The notes beneath the pieces are model-generated. The model saw only the letters and a list, made by a program, of their open reading frames with translations. It did not search any database and was not told the DNA's origin. The translations under genes and the position numbers were made by a program. Of a DNA stretch of 64,000 nucleotides, positions 1 to 8,008 are shown piece after piece. This DNA comes from Bosea sp. AS-1 (GTDB lineage: Bacteria; Pseudomonadota; Alphaproteobacteria; Rhizobiales; Beijerinckiaceae). Position 1 is the first letter of the stretch. Every line of letters starts with the position of its first letter. The stretch is taken from contig NZ_CP022372.1 of assembly GCF_002220095.1 (NCBI RefSeq), positions 4,374,501 to 4,438,500 on the forward strand, written 5' to 3'.

Positions 1-477
1 GGCCTGCTGCGTGGTCGGTGCCGCGCCCGTCAGCATGCGCAGCGTATCGGCCGCCTGCGGCAGAGACGGGTCAGGCGGGACCGGCGCGAGCCCACGCCGC
101 AGCCTGAGCGCGGCGGGGGTGAAGACAGCGGGCGCCGCCAGAAGCTTCAGGACCACGCGGGTGCCTTCTCCGTCCGGAATCAACGCCGTCATGGCGCGAA
201 CCATCTCGACGGGCGAGAGTGTCACCGGGGCGGCTTCGCGCTTGACGATGGTCTCGAACAGTTCCTTGCGGGCCTCGCCCAACGCGACCTGCAACTGCTT
301 CTGCCGCGGCAGGTCCGGCACGAAGCCATCAAGCATCAGCGCGGCCATCTCCTCGAAGGAGGTGTGCCCGGCGAGTTCGTCCAGGCTGTGCCCGCGGATT
401 ACGAGCCGGCCGGCTGCTCCGTCGACTTCGGACAGGACGGTATGGGCGGCGACGACATCTTCAAGGCCATCGGACAT
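1..477 (-). CDS. Citrate synthase family protein, partial (C-terminus beyond the window)
   Basis: The first 159 residues of a citrate/methylcitrate synthase-type protein, read leftwards and cut by the window edge. The N-terminus carries the usual opening of the family, with VLSEVDGAAGRLVIRGHSL near residues 14-32 followed by a helical stretch containing FEEMAALMLDG. The catalytic His/His/Asp residues lie in the missing part, so activity cannot be judged. The ATG at 477 follows GAGGAG in its leader. The gene is divergent from the HTH-citrate synthase at 566, with 88 bp between them. Two citrate synthase homologues sharing one promoter region may act as a pair or a heteromer, which is an inference. 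The choice between citrate and 2-methylcitrate synthase cannot be made from this part. Confidence 0.8.
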   Translation of the reverse strand, partial: MSDGLEDVVAAHTVLSEVDGAAGRLVIRGHSLDELAGHTSFEEMAALMLDGFVPDLPRQKQLQVALGEARKELFETIVKREAAPVTLSPVEMVRAMTALIPDGEGTRVVLKLLAAPAVFTPAALRLRRGLAPVPPDPSLPQAADTLRMLTGAAPTTQQA

Positions 478-543
478 GGCGCTCACTCCTCGATCTGAAT
501 GACTTGAAGATCGCGAGCTTCATCGCTAGAATCAATCTTGAAC

Positions 544-560
544 AATATAATCAATATATT
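544..560. promoter_or_regulatory. AT-rich inverted repeat between divergent citrate synthase genes
   Basis: AATATA-N5-TATATT lies 5 bp upstream of the ATG at 566, inside an AT-rich patch that is unusual for this GC-rich DNA. The downstream gene carries a MerR-like helix-turn-helix, so this could be an operator for autoregulation or simply the promoter. No Shine-Dalgarno sequence is obvious before the 566 ATG. Binding is inferred only. Confidence 0.35.
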
Positions 561-565
561 TTGCG

Positions 566-1705
566 ATGAGCGACTGGCTGACGGCGCAGCAGGTGATGGA
601 ACGGCTCGGACTGAAGCCGCAGACGCTCTACGCCTATGTCAGCCGCGGGCTGATCGAGGCACGCGGTGATGCTGGCGACTCGCGCAGGCGTCTCTACCGG
701 GCAGAGGACGTGGCGCGGCTGGAGCATCGCAAGGCGCGCGGGCGGAAACCGGCCGCCATCGCCGAGGATGCGATCGCCTTCGGCGAGCCCATCCTGGCCT
801 CGGGCATCGCCACGATCCAGCGCGGCAAGCTCTGGTATCGCGGGGAGGATGCCGAGACGCTGTCAGAGACCGCTAAGCTGGAAGATGTGGCGCGGTTGCT
901 TTGGGACTGTGGCTCGCAGCGCTTTCCACCGCTGTTCACGATCGTGCCGGAGGCGCCGGCCCGGCAGCGGATGTTTGCGGTGATCGCGGAGAAAGCCGCC
1001 AGCGACCCCGCAATGGCCGGCCGTGCGAAGAAGGCGCTCTATCTCGAAGCGGCGTCCGTCATCGACGCGCTGGTCGATGCCATAGCCGGGCGCCCCGGCC
1101 AGGGCCCGATCCATCACCGCCTGGCATTGGCCTGGGGTTGCGACGAGCGTGGCGCCGACCTGATCCGCCGTGCGCTCGTGCTGCTTGCCGACCACGAACT
1201 CAACGCCTCGACTTTCGCGGTCAGGGTAGCGGCCTCAACGCGGGCTTCGCTCGCCGCCTGTGTTCTGGCAGGCCTCGCGACTCTCTCGGGACCGTTGCAT
1301 GGCGGCATGACGCCGCGTGTGCTCGGGCTGATGCGGGAGATCGCGGAGGATGGTCCTCGGACGGCCATATCCGCGCGTCTTGCAACCGGCATGCCCCTGC
1401 CCGGCTTCGGCCATCCGCTCTATCCGGATGGCGATGCACGGGCACGCGGCCTGCTCGCGGTATTCAGCCTGCCGCCTGCGTATGAGGAAGCGCGCCAGGC
1501 CGTCACGGCACTGACCGGCGAGGAGCCTAATATCGACTTCGTGCTGACGGCCATCGCAACCGAACTCGGGCTTGCAGCCGATGCGGCGTTCCAGATCTTC
1601 GCCGCGGCGCGTTGCACGGGCTGGATCGCCCATGCGCTGGAGCAGAACGAGACGGGCCGTCTAATCCGGCCACGGGCTCGCTATGTCGGGCCGGAGCCGG
1701 CCTAA
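566..1705 (+). CDS. Citrate synthase with N-terminal helix-turn-helix domain
   Basis: A 379-residue fusion. Residues 1-60 form a MerR/excisionase-like helix-turn-helix (LTAQQVMERLGLKPQTLYAY, then an Arg-rich wing). Residues about 65-370 form a compact citrate synthase fold. Family catalytic positions are kept: His245 in SGPLHGG, His283 in GFGHPLYPDGD and Asp324 in PNIDFVL. The ADHELNAST segment near residue 209 is also typical. It should condense acetyl-CoA, or a related acyl-CoA, with oxaloacetate, but the fused DNA-binding domain suggests a regulatory or metabolite-sensing role. It is divergent from another citrate synthase homologue (1-477). Its stop overlaps the stop of cfa by four bases (convergent). 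The start codon has no clear ribosome binding site. The family call is firm; the physiological role is not. Confidence 0.87.
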   Translation: MSDWLTAQQVMERLGLKPQTLYAYVSRGLIEARGDAGDSRRRLYRAEDVARLEHRKARGRKPAAIAEDAIAFGEPILASGIATIQRGKLWYRGEDAETLSETAKLEDVARLLWDCGSQRFPPLFTIVPEAPARQRMFAVIAEKAASDPAMAGRAKKALYLEAASVIDALVDAIAGRPGQGPIHHRLALAWGCDERGADLIRRALVLLADHELNASTFAVRVAASTRASLAACVLAGLATLSGPLHGGMTPRVLGLMREIAEDGPRTAISARLATGMPLPGFGHPLYPDGDARARGLLAVFSLPPAYEEARQAVTALTGEEPNIDFVLTAIATELGLAADAAFQIFAAARCTGWIAHALEQNETGRLIRPRARYVGPEPA

Positions 1706-2946
1706 GCCGGCTCGCTCTCGACAGCCTTGGCTGCCGGCTTCCGGCCGAACTGACCTTCGCGTTGCTCGATATAACTGCGCGTGATCGGCAGACCATCCAG
1801 CTTCTTGGCAAGCTGGAACTGGAAGACCACCAGATCGTCATGCCGGAAGCTGGCCTCCGAAGCCGCGAGGTAGAACTCCCACATCCGCGCGAAGCGCTCG
1901 TCATACATCGCGATCGCCTCGTCGCGCCGAGCGAGGAAATTCTCGCGCCAGGCTTTCAAGGTCTCGGCGTAGTGGATGCGCAGCACCTCGACATCGGTGA
2001 TGACGAGCCCTTCCTTCTCCACCGCCGCCGCCACTTCCGACATCGCCGGGATATAGCCGCCCGGGAAGATGTACTTGGCGATGAAGGGGTTGGTGGCGCC
2101 CGGCGGGGAGCTGCGGCCGATGGTGTGGATCAGCGCCACGCCGTCATCCGTCAGCAAGTCGCGCACCTTGCTGAAGTAGTCGCGATAATAGCCGACGCCG
2201 ACATGCTCGAACATGCCGACCGAGACGATGCGGTCGAAGCTCTCCTGTAGGTGGCGATAGTCCTGCAGCCGGAACTCGACCGGCAGGCCGGACGCCTTGC
2301 CCCGTTCCTGGGCAATGGCGAGCTGCTCCTCGGAGAGCGTGATGCCGGTGACGGACGCGCCGGTCTCGCCCGCGATCGACAGCGCCATGCCACCCCAGCC
2401 GCAGCCGATGTCGAGCACGCGATGGCCCGCCGCCAGATCGAGCTTGCCCATGATATGGCGCTTCTTGGCGAGCTGCGCCTCGGCCAGCGTCATGTCGGGC
2501 TGAGCGAAATAGGCGCAGGAATACTGCATGTCCGGATCGAGGAAGAGCTTGAAGAAATCGCTCTTCAGATCGTAGTGATGCGCGACGTTGCGCTTCGCCA
2601 GCGCCGGCGTGTTGTGCTGGTGGAATCGCCGCACCGCCGTGCGCAGGCCGGACAGTGTCTTGCCCCAGCCCTGAGGCCGGGCCTTGTGGACGGCCGCGAC
2701 CAGCGCGTCGAGCAAGTCGTAGAGCGAACCCTGCTCGACGACGACCCGGCCATCCATGACTGCTTCGCCGAGCGCCAGCTCGGGATTGAGCGCGAGCTTC
2801 AGTTCAGTCGGCGTATCGACGATGCGCATGCGCAGGCGCGGCACCTTGCCGTGCCCGACCGTCTGAAGTGTCCCGTCGGGAAAAACAACATCGATCCGCG
2901 GCTCGATCGCGAGCCGCGACAACATCCTTGCAACCAGTGAACGCAT
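1702..2946 (-). CDS. cfa: Cyclopropane-fatty-acyl-phospholipid synthase
   Basis: A 414-residue SAM-dependent methyltransferase that adds a methylene bridge to unsaturated acyl chains of membrane phospholipids. The Rossmann SAM site is VLDIGCGWGGMALSIA, preceded by the family's DLKSDFFKLFLDPDMQYSCAYF region and followed by SVGMFEHVGVGYYRDYF and IHTIGR. The N-terminal third is the usual lipid-binding extension. I chose the ATG at 2946 because AAGGTGGGG sits just upstream. The frame stays open to 3114, but that longer start would run through a probable promoter at 3052-3076. Cfa is a classical stationary-phase and acid-stress enzyme in other bacteria, which fits that promoter. It is convergent with the HTH-citrate synthase, overlapping by four bases. 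Confidence 0.93.
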   Translation of the reverse strand: MRSLVARMLSRLAIEPRIDVVFPDGTLQTVGHGKVPRLRMRIVDTPTELKLALNPELALGEAVMDGRVVVEQGSLYDLLDALVAAVHKARPQGWGKTLSGLRTAVRRFHQHNTPALAKRNVAHHYDLKSDFFKLFLDPDMQYSCAYFAQPDMTLAEAQLAKKRHIMGKLDLAAGHRVLDIGCGWGGMALSIAGETGASVTGITLSEEQLAIAQERGKASGLPVEFRLQDYRHLQESFDRIVSVGMFEHVGVGYYRDYFSKVRDLLTDDGVALIHTIGRSSPPGATNPFIAKYIFPGGYIPAMSEVAAAVEKEGLVITDVEVLRIHYAETLKAWRENFLARRDEAIAMYDERFARMWEFYLAASEASFRHDDLVVFQFQLAKKLDGLPITRSYIEQREGQFGRKPAAKAVESEPA

Positions 2947-3051
2947 TGGCCCCACCTTCGGCAGCGCCCCCTTGTTGTTCAAAAGATGGCAAGAGAAATC
3001 GTCGTCGTAACTCCGGTTGCGCGCAAGGCTGCTCTTCGCCTGCGGCATGAC

Positions 3052-3076
3052 AACGCAGGCAGCGCGACTTGGTTCC
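3052..3076 (-). promoter_or_regulatory. Putative EcfG (general stress) promoter of cfa
   Basis: On the minus strand GGAAC (3076-3072) is followed after 16 bases by CGTT (3055-3052). This is an exact match to the alphaproteobacterial EcfG consensus GGAAC-N16/17-CGTT, correctly oriented about 105 bp upstream of the cfa start. Based on the motif alone. Confidence 0.55.
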
Positions 3077-3124
3077 GCTGCGGAAGCATAGCCAATGCAA
3101 TACTGGGCAGACACGGCGCCCGGG

Positions 3125-3904
3125 TCAATGATCGGCGGCGACGACCTCCGCCCGGATCTCTTCGACGAGCCGCTCTTTCAGCGCGACGAACTCCGGGCTC
3201 GTCTTGATGGTGTAGGGCCGCGGATGCGGGAGATCGACCGGAATATCCGCCTTGATGCGGCCGGGCCTCGCGCTCATCACCACGACACGCGAGCCGACGA
3301 AGATCGCTTCCTCGATATCGTGGGTGACGAAGAGCACCGTCTTCTGCTCGCGTTCCCAGATGCCCAGCAGCATCTCCTGCATCAGAGCGCGCGTCTGGTT
3401 GTCGAGCGCGCCGAAAGGCTCATCGAGCAGCAGGATCTTCGGGTCGTTGGCGAGCGCGCGCGCGATGGCGGTGCGCTGCTGCATGCCGCCGGAAAGCTGC
3501 TTCGGGAAGTGATCGACGAAACCGGAGAGCCCGACGCGCCCGGCCCAGTTGCGAGCGATCTTCAGCCGCTCGGCTTCGGCTAAGCCCTTCTCGCGCAGGC
3601 CGAAGGCGATGTTCTGCTGCACCGTCAACCAGGGAAAGAGCGTGTAGCTCTGGAAGACGAAGCCGCGGTCGGCACCCGGCCCCGAGACGGCCGAACCGTC
3701 GAGGAGGACGCGGCCCTCGCTCGCCGTCTCCAGCCCGCCGACGATGCGCAGCAAGGTGGACTTGCCACAGCCGGACGGGCCGAGAATGGCAATGAAGTCG
3801 TTGTCGGCGACCTTGAGCGAGGTCGGCATCAGCGCCCGCGTCGGTTCGGCTCCGCGCTGGGCCGGGAAGACCTTGCCGACATTGTCGATGACCAGCTTGC
3901 TCAT
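3125..3904 (-). CDS. ABC transporter ATP-binding protein, nitrate/sulfonate/taurine type
   Basis: A 259-residue ABC ATPase energising the importer encoded upstream. Walker A is GPSGCGKST (42-50), the signature LSGGMQQR (137-144), Walker B ILLLDEP (157-163) and the switch His195 in VTHDIEEA. The MQQR signature and the length fit the SsuB/TauB/NrtD group. The ATG at 3904 overlaps the permease stop as ATGA, which implies translational coupling. An upstream in-frame ATG at 3916 exists but would overlap the permease more deeply. It is the last gene of the operon 6165 to 3125. The substrate (sulfonate, taurine, nitrate, pyrimidine precursor) cannot be read from the ATPase. Confidence 0.92.
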   Translation of the reverse strand: MSKLVIDNVGKVFPAQRGAEPTRALMPTSLKVADNDFIAILGPSGCGKSTLLRIVGGLETASEGRVLLDGSAVSGPGADRGFVFQSYTLFPWLTVQQNIAFGLREKGLAEAERLKIARNWAGRVGLSGFVDHFPKQLSGGMQQRTAIARALANDPKILLLDEPFGALDNQTRALMQEMLLGIWEREQKTVLFVTHDIEEAIFVGSRVVVMSARPGRIKADIPVDLPHPRPYTIKTSPEFVALKERLVEEIRAEVVAADH

Positions 3905-4674
3905 ACGCGCGCCCACGGGAACAGGCGCTGGTTGACCGCCTTGAAGAGGAAATCCGAGATCAGGCCGATGAGCCCGATGACGATGATGCCGAAGATGATC
4001 TGCCCGGTGTTCAGCAGCGCCTGGCTGTCGGTGATCATGTGGCCGATGCCGGAAGACGAGCCGATCAGTTCGGCGACGATGACATAGGTCCAGGCCCAGC
4101 CGAGAACGAGGCGGAAGATCTCGGCGATCTGCGGCGCCGCATTCGGCAGCAGCACGCGGCGGACGACCGAACGGTCGCTGGCGCCGAGCGTATAGGCCGC
4201 GTCGACGAGATCACGCCGGATCGAGCCGACCGCGACGGCGATCATCAGGATGAGCTGGAAGACAGAGCCGAGGAAGATGACGAGCAGCTTCTGCGTCTCG
4301 CCGATGCCGGCCCAGAGGATCAACAGCGGAATGAAGGCCGAGGCGGGCAGGTAGCGCGCGAAGGAGACGAAGGGTTCGAGGAATGCCTCGATCGGCTTGT
4401 AGGCACCCATCAGGATCCCGAGCGGCAACGCAACGATCGCGGCGATGATGAAGCCGCCGACAACGCGCCAGACCGTCATCAGGATGTCGAAGCTGAAGCC
4501 ATAGCGCGTCATCAGGTTCCAGCCTTCGCCGACCATGGTCAGCGGATCGGCCAGGAACAGGCGCTGCACATAGCCGCCGAAGGTCGCGACCGACCAGAGC
4601 GCGATGAAGAGCGCGAAGAAGGCGACGCCGTAGCCGATACGCTCCGGCGCGGAGACGGGTCTGAGCGGTTTCAT
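3901..4674 (-). CDS. ABC transporter permease, SsuC/TauC type
   Basis: A 257-residue inner-membrane permease with about six hydrophobic segments. The binding-protein-dependent transport signature is seen as DAAYTLGASDRSVVRRVLLPNAAPQI (about residues 157-182), the EAA-loop that contacts the ATPase. The N-terminus begins with a basic cytoplasmic stretch followed by YGVAFFALFIALWSVATF. The gene overlaps its neighbours on both sides by four bases: the start ATGA with the mug-like gene, and the stop with the ATPase. The whole set is therefore probably one tightly coupled transcript. Family membership is firm; the substrate is unknown. Confidence 0.92.
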   Translation of the reverse strand: MKPLRPVSAPERIGYGVAFFALFIALWSVATFGGYVQRLFLADPLTMVGEGWNLMTRYGFSFDILMTVWRVVGGFIIAAIVALPLGILMGAYKPIEAFLEPFVSFARYLPASAFIPLLILWAGIGETQKLLVIFLGSVFQLILMIAVAVGSIRRDLVDAAYTLGASDRSVVRRVLLPNAAPQIAEIFRLVLGWAWTYVIVAELIGSSSGIGHMITDSQALLNTGQIIFGIIVIGLIGLISDFLFKAVNQRLFPWARV

Positions 4675-5186
4675 GCCTTGTCGTGTCCGGTCATGGCGAG
4701 CGCGAGTTCTTTCCAGGGTTCGGGCGACCAGTAGCCGGCCGCCGCGCCGGAGGTCGAGGGCAGGATGAAGATTCCCACACCAGCGAAGGTGACGGTCTGC
4801 AGACCATAACCGAGCGACCCGGCCGCCGCGCCCAACGCCGTCTGTGCCGCGCGCTTGCCGTTGAAGGCGAGCCAGCGCGGGCGATGCGCGGCGATCCGAT
4901 CCCGCAACCCGGCGACATCGAAATGATTGCCGCGCAAGGCAGAGTCGGGCCCGGAGCTGCGCTTGGCGACATCGGTGAGGCCGATGCCGTAGCGCGGCAA
5001 CTCGCGGAAGCGCTGTGGAGCGAACCGTTCCGGCACCAGCCCGATCTCATGGATGATCGTCCAGAACTTGTTGCCTGGGCCGGCATAATAGGCACCGCGC
5101 ATCGCCGAGACAGCTCCGGCCTGCGTGCCACAGAAGACGACATGCAGGCCGGGCTCCAGAACATCCGGCAGGACCGATTGCGTCAC
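4671..5186 (-). CDS. Mug/TDG-type mismatch-specific DNA glycosylase homologue
   Basis: A 171-residue uracil-DNA-glycosylase superfamily protein. It aligns from memory with E. coli Mug along its length: LEPGLHVVFCG, then AGPGNKFWTIIHEIGL, then IGLTDV. Motif 1, GINPG in E. coli Mug with the catalytic Asn, reads GTQAG here (residues 20-24). Motif 2, NPSGLSR, reads STSGAAAG. The classical Asn is therefore absent, so its base specificity or catalytic mechanism may differ from E. coli Mug. It lies between the substrate-binding protein (19 bp gap) and the permease (ATGA overlap) of an ABC importer, an odd place for a repair gene. The superfamily call is firm; activity is uncertain. Confidence 0.83.
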   Translation of the reverse strand: MTQSVLPDVLEPGLHVVFCGTQAGAVSAMRGAYYAGPGNKFWTIIHEIGLVPERFAPQRFRELPRYGIGLTDVAKRSSGPDSALRGNHFDVAGLRDRIAAHRPRWLAFNGKRAAQTALGAAAGSLGYGLQTVTFAGVGIFILPSTSGAAAGYWSPEPWKELALAMTGHDKA

Positions 5187-5205
5187 GCGGTCGGCGTCGC
5201 TTCGT

Positions 5206-6165
5206 TCACTTGCCTTCGACGAACTTGGTATCGACCAGCGAAGCGAAATCGGGCTTCGCCTTGATCAGGCCGACCTCCAGCAGCACATCGGCCGCCTTGG
5301 CGTTGAAGGCCTGCCATTCGCCGGCGAAGAACTTCTTGTTTCCCTCGGCGTCCGACCAGCGCAGATAGGCCGCCGACTTGCCGAACTGTTCGCCGGTCTG
5401 CTTCACATCGGCGCCCATGATCTCATAGGCCTTGGCCTGGTCCGCCTTGATCATCGCAAGCGCGTCGAAATAGCTCTTGGTCAGGGCGGCGGCCGCCTTC
5501 TCATCGGCAAGGAAGGCAGGCGTGCAGCCGACCGTGTCCATCACCATCGGATAATCGAGCGTGGTGGCGATGATCTTGCCGGCATCCGGCTTCTCGCGCA
5601 CGGCCGAGAGATAGGGCTCGTAGGTCAGCGCCGCGTCGTTCTGGCCGGCGATGAAGGCCTGCGCGGCCGGGCCGGGCTCCATGTTGACGACCTTCACGTC
5701 CTTCACCGAGAGGCCATTCTCCTTGAGCATCCAGGCCAGGGCGAAATAGGGTGAGGTGCCCGGCGCCGAAGCCGCGACCGTCTTGCCCTTCAGGTCCTTG
5801 ATCGCGGCGATGTCCTTGCGCACGACCATGCCGTCGGCGCCGTAGCTCTTGTCGAGCTGGAAGATCTGCTTGGTCTTGATGCCGGCGGCATCCCAGACCA
5901 GCCAGGTCTCGACCGTGGTCGCGGCGCATTGGACGTCGCCCGAGGCGATGGCGAGGTGGCGATCCTTCTGCGGAATCTTCTTGATCGTCACGTCGAGGCC
6001 GTTCTTGGCGAAGATGCCGGCCTCCTTGGCGAGGACGAGCGGCGCAAAGCCGGTCCAGCCCGAAATACCGATCGAAACCTTCGTCTGCGCCTGAGCGCCG
6101 CCCGCTGCCAGAAGCGCGGCGAGACCGAAACCGACGGTGGCGCCGATGCGCGTGACATTCTTCAT
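5206..6165 (-). CDS. ABC transporter substrate-binding protein, SsuA/TauA/NMT1-like
   Basis: A 319-residue periplasmic binding protein. A signal peptide is clear (MKNVTRIGATVGFGLAALLA then GGAQAQ, cleavage near residue 25). The mature start KVSIGISGWTGFAPLVLAKE and GIFAKNGLDVTIKK are typical of the sulfonate/taurine/nitrate and pyrimidine-precursor binding family. I chose the ATG at 6165 because GGGGAAAGG precedes it; an open frame continues to 6255 but adds an unlikely Arg-rich leader. It is the first gene of the operon with the mug-like gene, permease and ATPase. Candidate ligands include alkanesulfonates, taurine and similar small anions, but none is proven. Confidence 0.92.
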   Translation of the reverse strand: MKNVTRIGATVGFGLAALLAAGGAQAQTKVSIGISGWTGFAPLVLAKEAGIFAKNGLDVTIKKIPQKDRHLAIASGDVQCAATTVETWLVWDAAGIKTKQIFQLDKSYGADGMVVRKDIAAIKDLKGKTVAASAPGTSPYFALAWMLKENGLSVKDVKVVNMEPGPAAQAFIAGQNDAALTYEPYLSAVREKPDAGKIIATTLDYPMVMDTVGCTPAFLADEKAAAALTKSYFDALAMIKADQAKAYEIMGADVKQTGEQFGKSAAYLRWSDAEGNKKFFAGEWQAFNAKAADVLLEVGLIKAKPDFASLVDTKFVEGK

Positions 6166-6412
6166 GATCGAAACCTTTCCCCTGCTTGGTCGGCATTCGC
6201 GCCCAAGCGGCTCTAGCGCAAGCGCTGCCCCGGCACGATGCAACCTTCGTTCCAAGTCACGTTAAATGCCTATGCAAATCCGTCAAGCCGCCGATCACGG
6301 CTGTTTGGGGAAGCCATGACATTCTCTCGTTTGACATGCGGCGAACAATTTCCTCCCCTCAGCGCGCGAGGCGCATCGCCTCCTTCTCCTTCCAGTCTTC
6401 GAGGTTTCCCGG

Positions 6413-7969
6413 ATGAACGGTGCCGACCGCCTTTGCGACACGCTGCTGGTCAACGATGTCGATGTCTGTTTCGCCAATCCGGGCACCTCGGAAATGCATT
6501 TCGTGGCAGCACTCGACCGCAAGCCGCAGATGCGCTGCGTGCTCGGCCTGTTCGAGGGCGTGGTGACCGGCGCCGCCGACGGCTATGCCCGCATGGCCGA
6601 CAAGCCGGCTGCGACCTTGTTGCACTGCGGCCCCGGCATGGCGAATGCGCTTGCCAACATGCACAATGCCCGGCGCGCCCGCACGCCGATGATCAATGTC
6701 GTCGGCGACCATGCGACCTACCACCTCCAGCACGACGCACCGTTGACCAGCGACATCGAGAGCCTTGCGCATCCGATGTCTCATTTCGTCCGGCGCATCG
6801 CCTCTTCCGAAGATGTCGGCCCAGCGATCGAAGAAGCCTATGTCGCCTCGCTGCGGCTTCCCGGCGTTACCACCGTGATCCTGCCGGCCGACTGCGCCTG
6901 GAACAGCGTCGAGCCGACCGAGCTGAAGCCGGCCAAGCTGCCGGCACTGAAGAGCGTCGATTCAGCCACGCTCCGCGAGGTCGCCGCGGGCTTGCGCAAG
7001 CACGGCGCCCGCGCCGCGATCATGCTGACGGGGCTGGCGCTGCGCGAGAAGCCGATGGAGATGGCCGCTCGCATCTGCGCCGCGACCGGAGCAAAGATCT
7101 TCAGCCAGATGTCGAACGGGCGCATCCAGCGCGGCGCCGGCCGCGTCGCAATGCCGAAGATCTTCTACCCGATCGACAAGGCGCTCGAGCAGCTCAAGGA
7201 CGTCGACTACCTCGTCCTGGTCGGTGCGCAGACCCCGGTCGGCTTCTTCGCCTATCCCGGCAAGCCCGGCCGCCTTGTCCATGATGGCTGCGAGGTCACG
7301 GCGCTCGCCAAGCCCGGCGACGACCTGCCGGCAGCGATCAGCGCGCTTGCGGAAGAAATGGGCGCAACGAAGACGGCGCCCGCCTACATCGCCCCGCCGC
7401 GCAAGGAGCAGCCCGGCCTACCGACCGGCAAGCTCGACGCCGACAAGGCCTGCGCCATCGTCTCGGCCCTGCTGCCGGAGAACTGCATCGTCTGCGACGA
7501 ATCGGTCTCCTCCGGCCGCAGCTTCTACTACGACTGCCACAGCGCGCCGCAGCACGATTACATCCAGCTCACCGGCGGAGCGATCGGCGAAGGCATCCCG
7601 CTCGCCGTCGGTGCGGCGGTCGCCTGCCCCGACCGCAAGGTCATCGGCATGCAGGCCGACGGCTCGGGCATGTACACGGTGCAGGGGCTGTGGACGCAGG
7701 CGCGCGAGAACCTCGACGTCGTCACCGTCGTCTTCGCGAACCGGACCTACCAGATCCTGCACGGCGAGATGCGCGCCGTCGGCGTCAACGACTTCGGCCG
7801 CAACGCCACGCTCATGCTGAATATCGACGAGCCGGCATTGGACTGGGTTTCGATGGCCAAGGGCATGGGCGTCGAAGCCGCCCGCGCCACCACGGCCGAG
7901 GAGTTCACCAGCTTGTTCAAGGCCGCGCTCGCCAAGAAGGGACCGTTCCTGATCGAGGCCGTGATCTAA
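6413..7969 (+). CDS. Thiamine-diphosphate-dependent enzyme, acetolactate synthase large subunit-like
   Basis: A 518-residue ThDP enzyme with the usual order: N-terminal Pyr domain with activating Glu48 in GLFEGVVTGAADGYARM, central domain, and C-terminal PP domain with ADGSG...FAN near residues 414-442 binding Mg-diphosphate. It is shorter than canonical IlvB (about 560-590) and has no regulatory IlvH partner nearby. It is therefore more likely a catabolic 2-oxo-acid decarboxylase or carboligase of the MdlC/IlvB-like group than the branched-chain biosynthetic enzyme. The ATG follows GAGGTTTCCCGG. It is divergent from the sulfonate-type importer, so a link between the imported compound and this enzyme is possible but unproven. 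Confidence 0.85.
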   Translation: MNGADRLCDTLLVNDVDVCFANPGTSEMHFVAALDRKPQMRCVLGLFEGVVTGAADGYARMADKPAATLLHCGPGMANALANMHNARRARTPMINVVGDHATYHLQHDAPLTSDIESLAHPMSHFVRRIASSEDVGPAIEEAYVASLRLPGVTTVILPADCAWNSVEPTELKPAKLPALKSVDSATLREVAAGLRKHGARAAIMLTGLALREKPMEMAARICAATGAKIFSQMSNGRIQRGAGRVAMPKIFYPIDKALEQLKDVDYLVLVGAQTPVGFFAYPGKPGRLVHDGCEVTALAKPGDDLPAAISALAEEMGATKTAPAYIAPPRKEQPGLPTGKLDADKACAIVSALLPENCIVCDESVSSGRSFYYDCHSAPQHDYIQLTGGAIGEGIPLAVGAAVACPDRKVIGMQADGSGMYTVQGLWTQARENLDVVTVVFANRTYQILHGEMRAVGVNDFGRNATLMLNIDEPALDWVSMAKGMGVEAARATTAEEFTSLFKAALAKKGPFLIEAVI

Positions 7970-7977
7970 GTCGCGCC

Positions 7978-8001
7978 CCCCGCGCGCCGCAGCGCGCGGG
8001 G
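7978..8001. terminator. GC-rich hairpin between convergent genes
   Basis: CCCCGCGCGC-CGCA-GCGCGCGGGG, a perfect 10-bp stem with a 4-nt loop, lies between the stop of the ThDP enzyme (7969) and the stop of the deacetylase (8009). There is no T-run, so it is a plausible bidirectional terminator but could act only as an mRNA 3' stabiliser. Confidence 0.55.
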
Positions 8002-8008
8002 ACCGGCA

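Noticed and set aside
2947..3114. N-terminal extension of cfa to 3114
   Set aside because: It would place the EcfG-type promoter inside the coding region and lacks a ribosome binding site; the ATG at 2946 has AAGGTGGGG.
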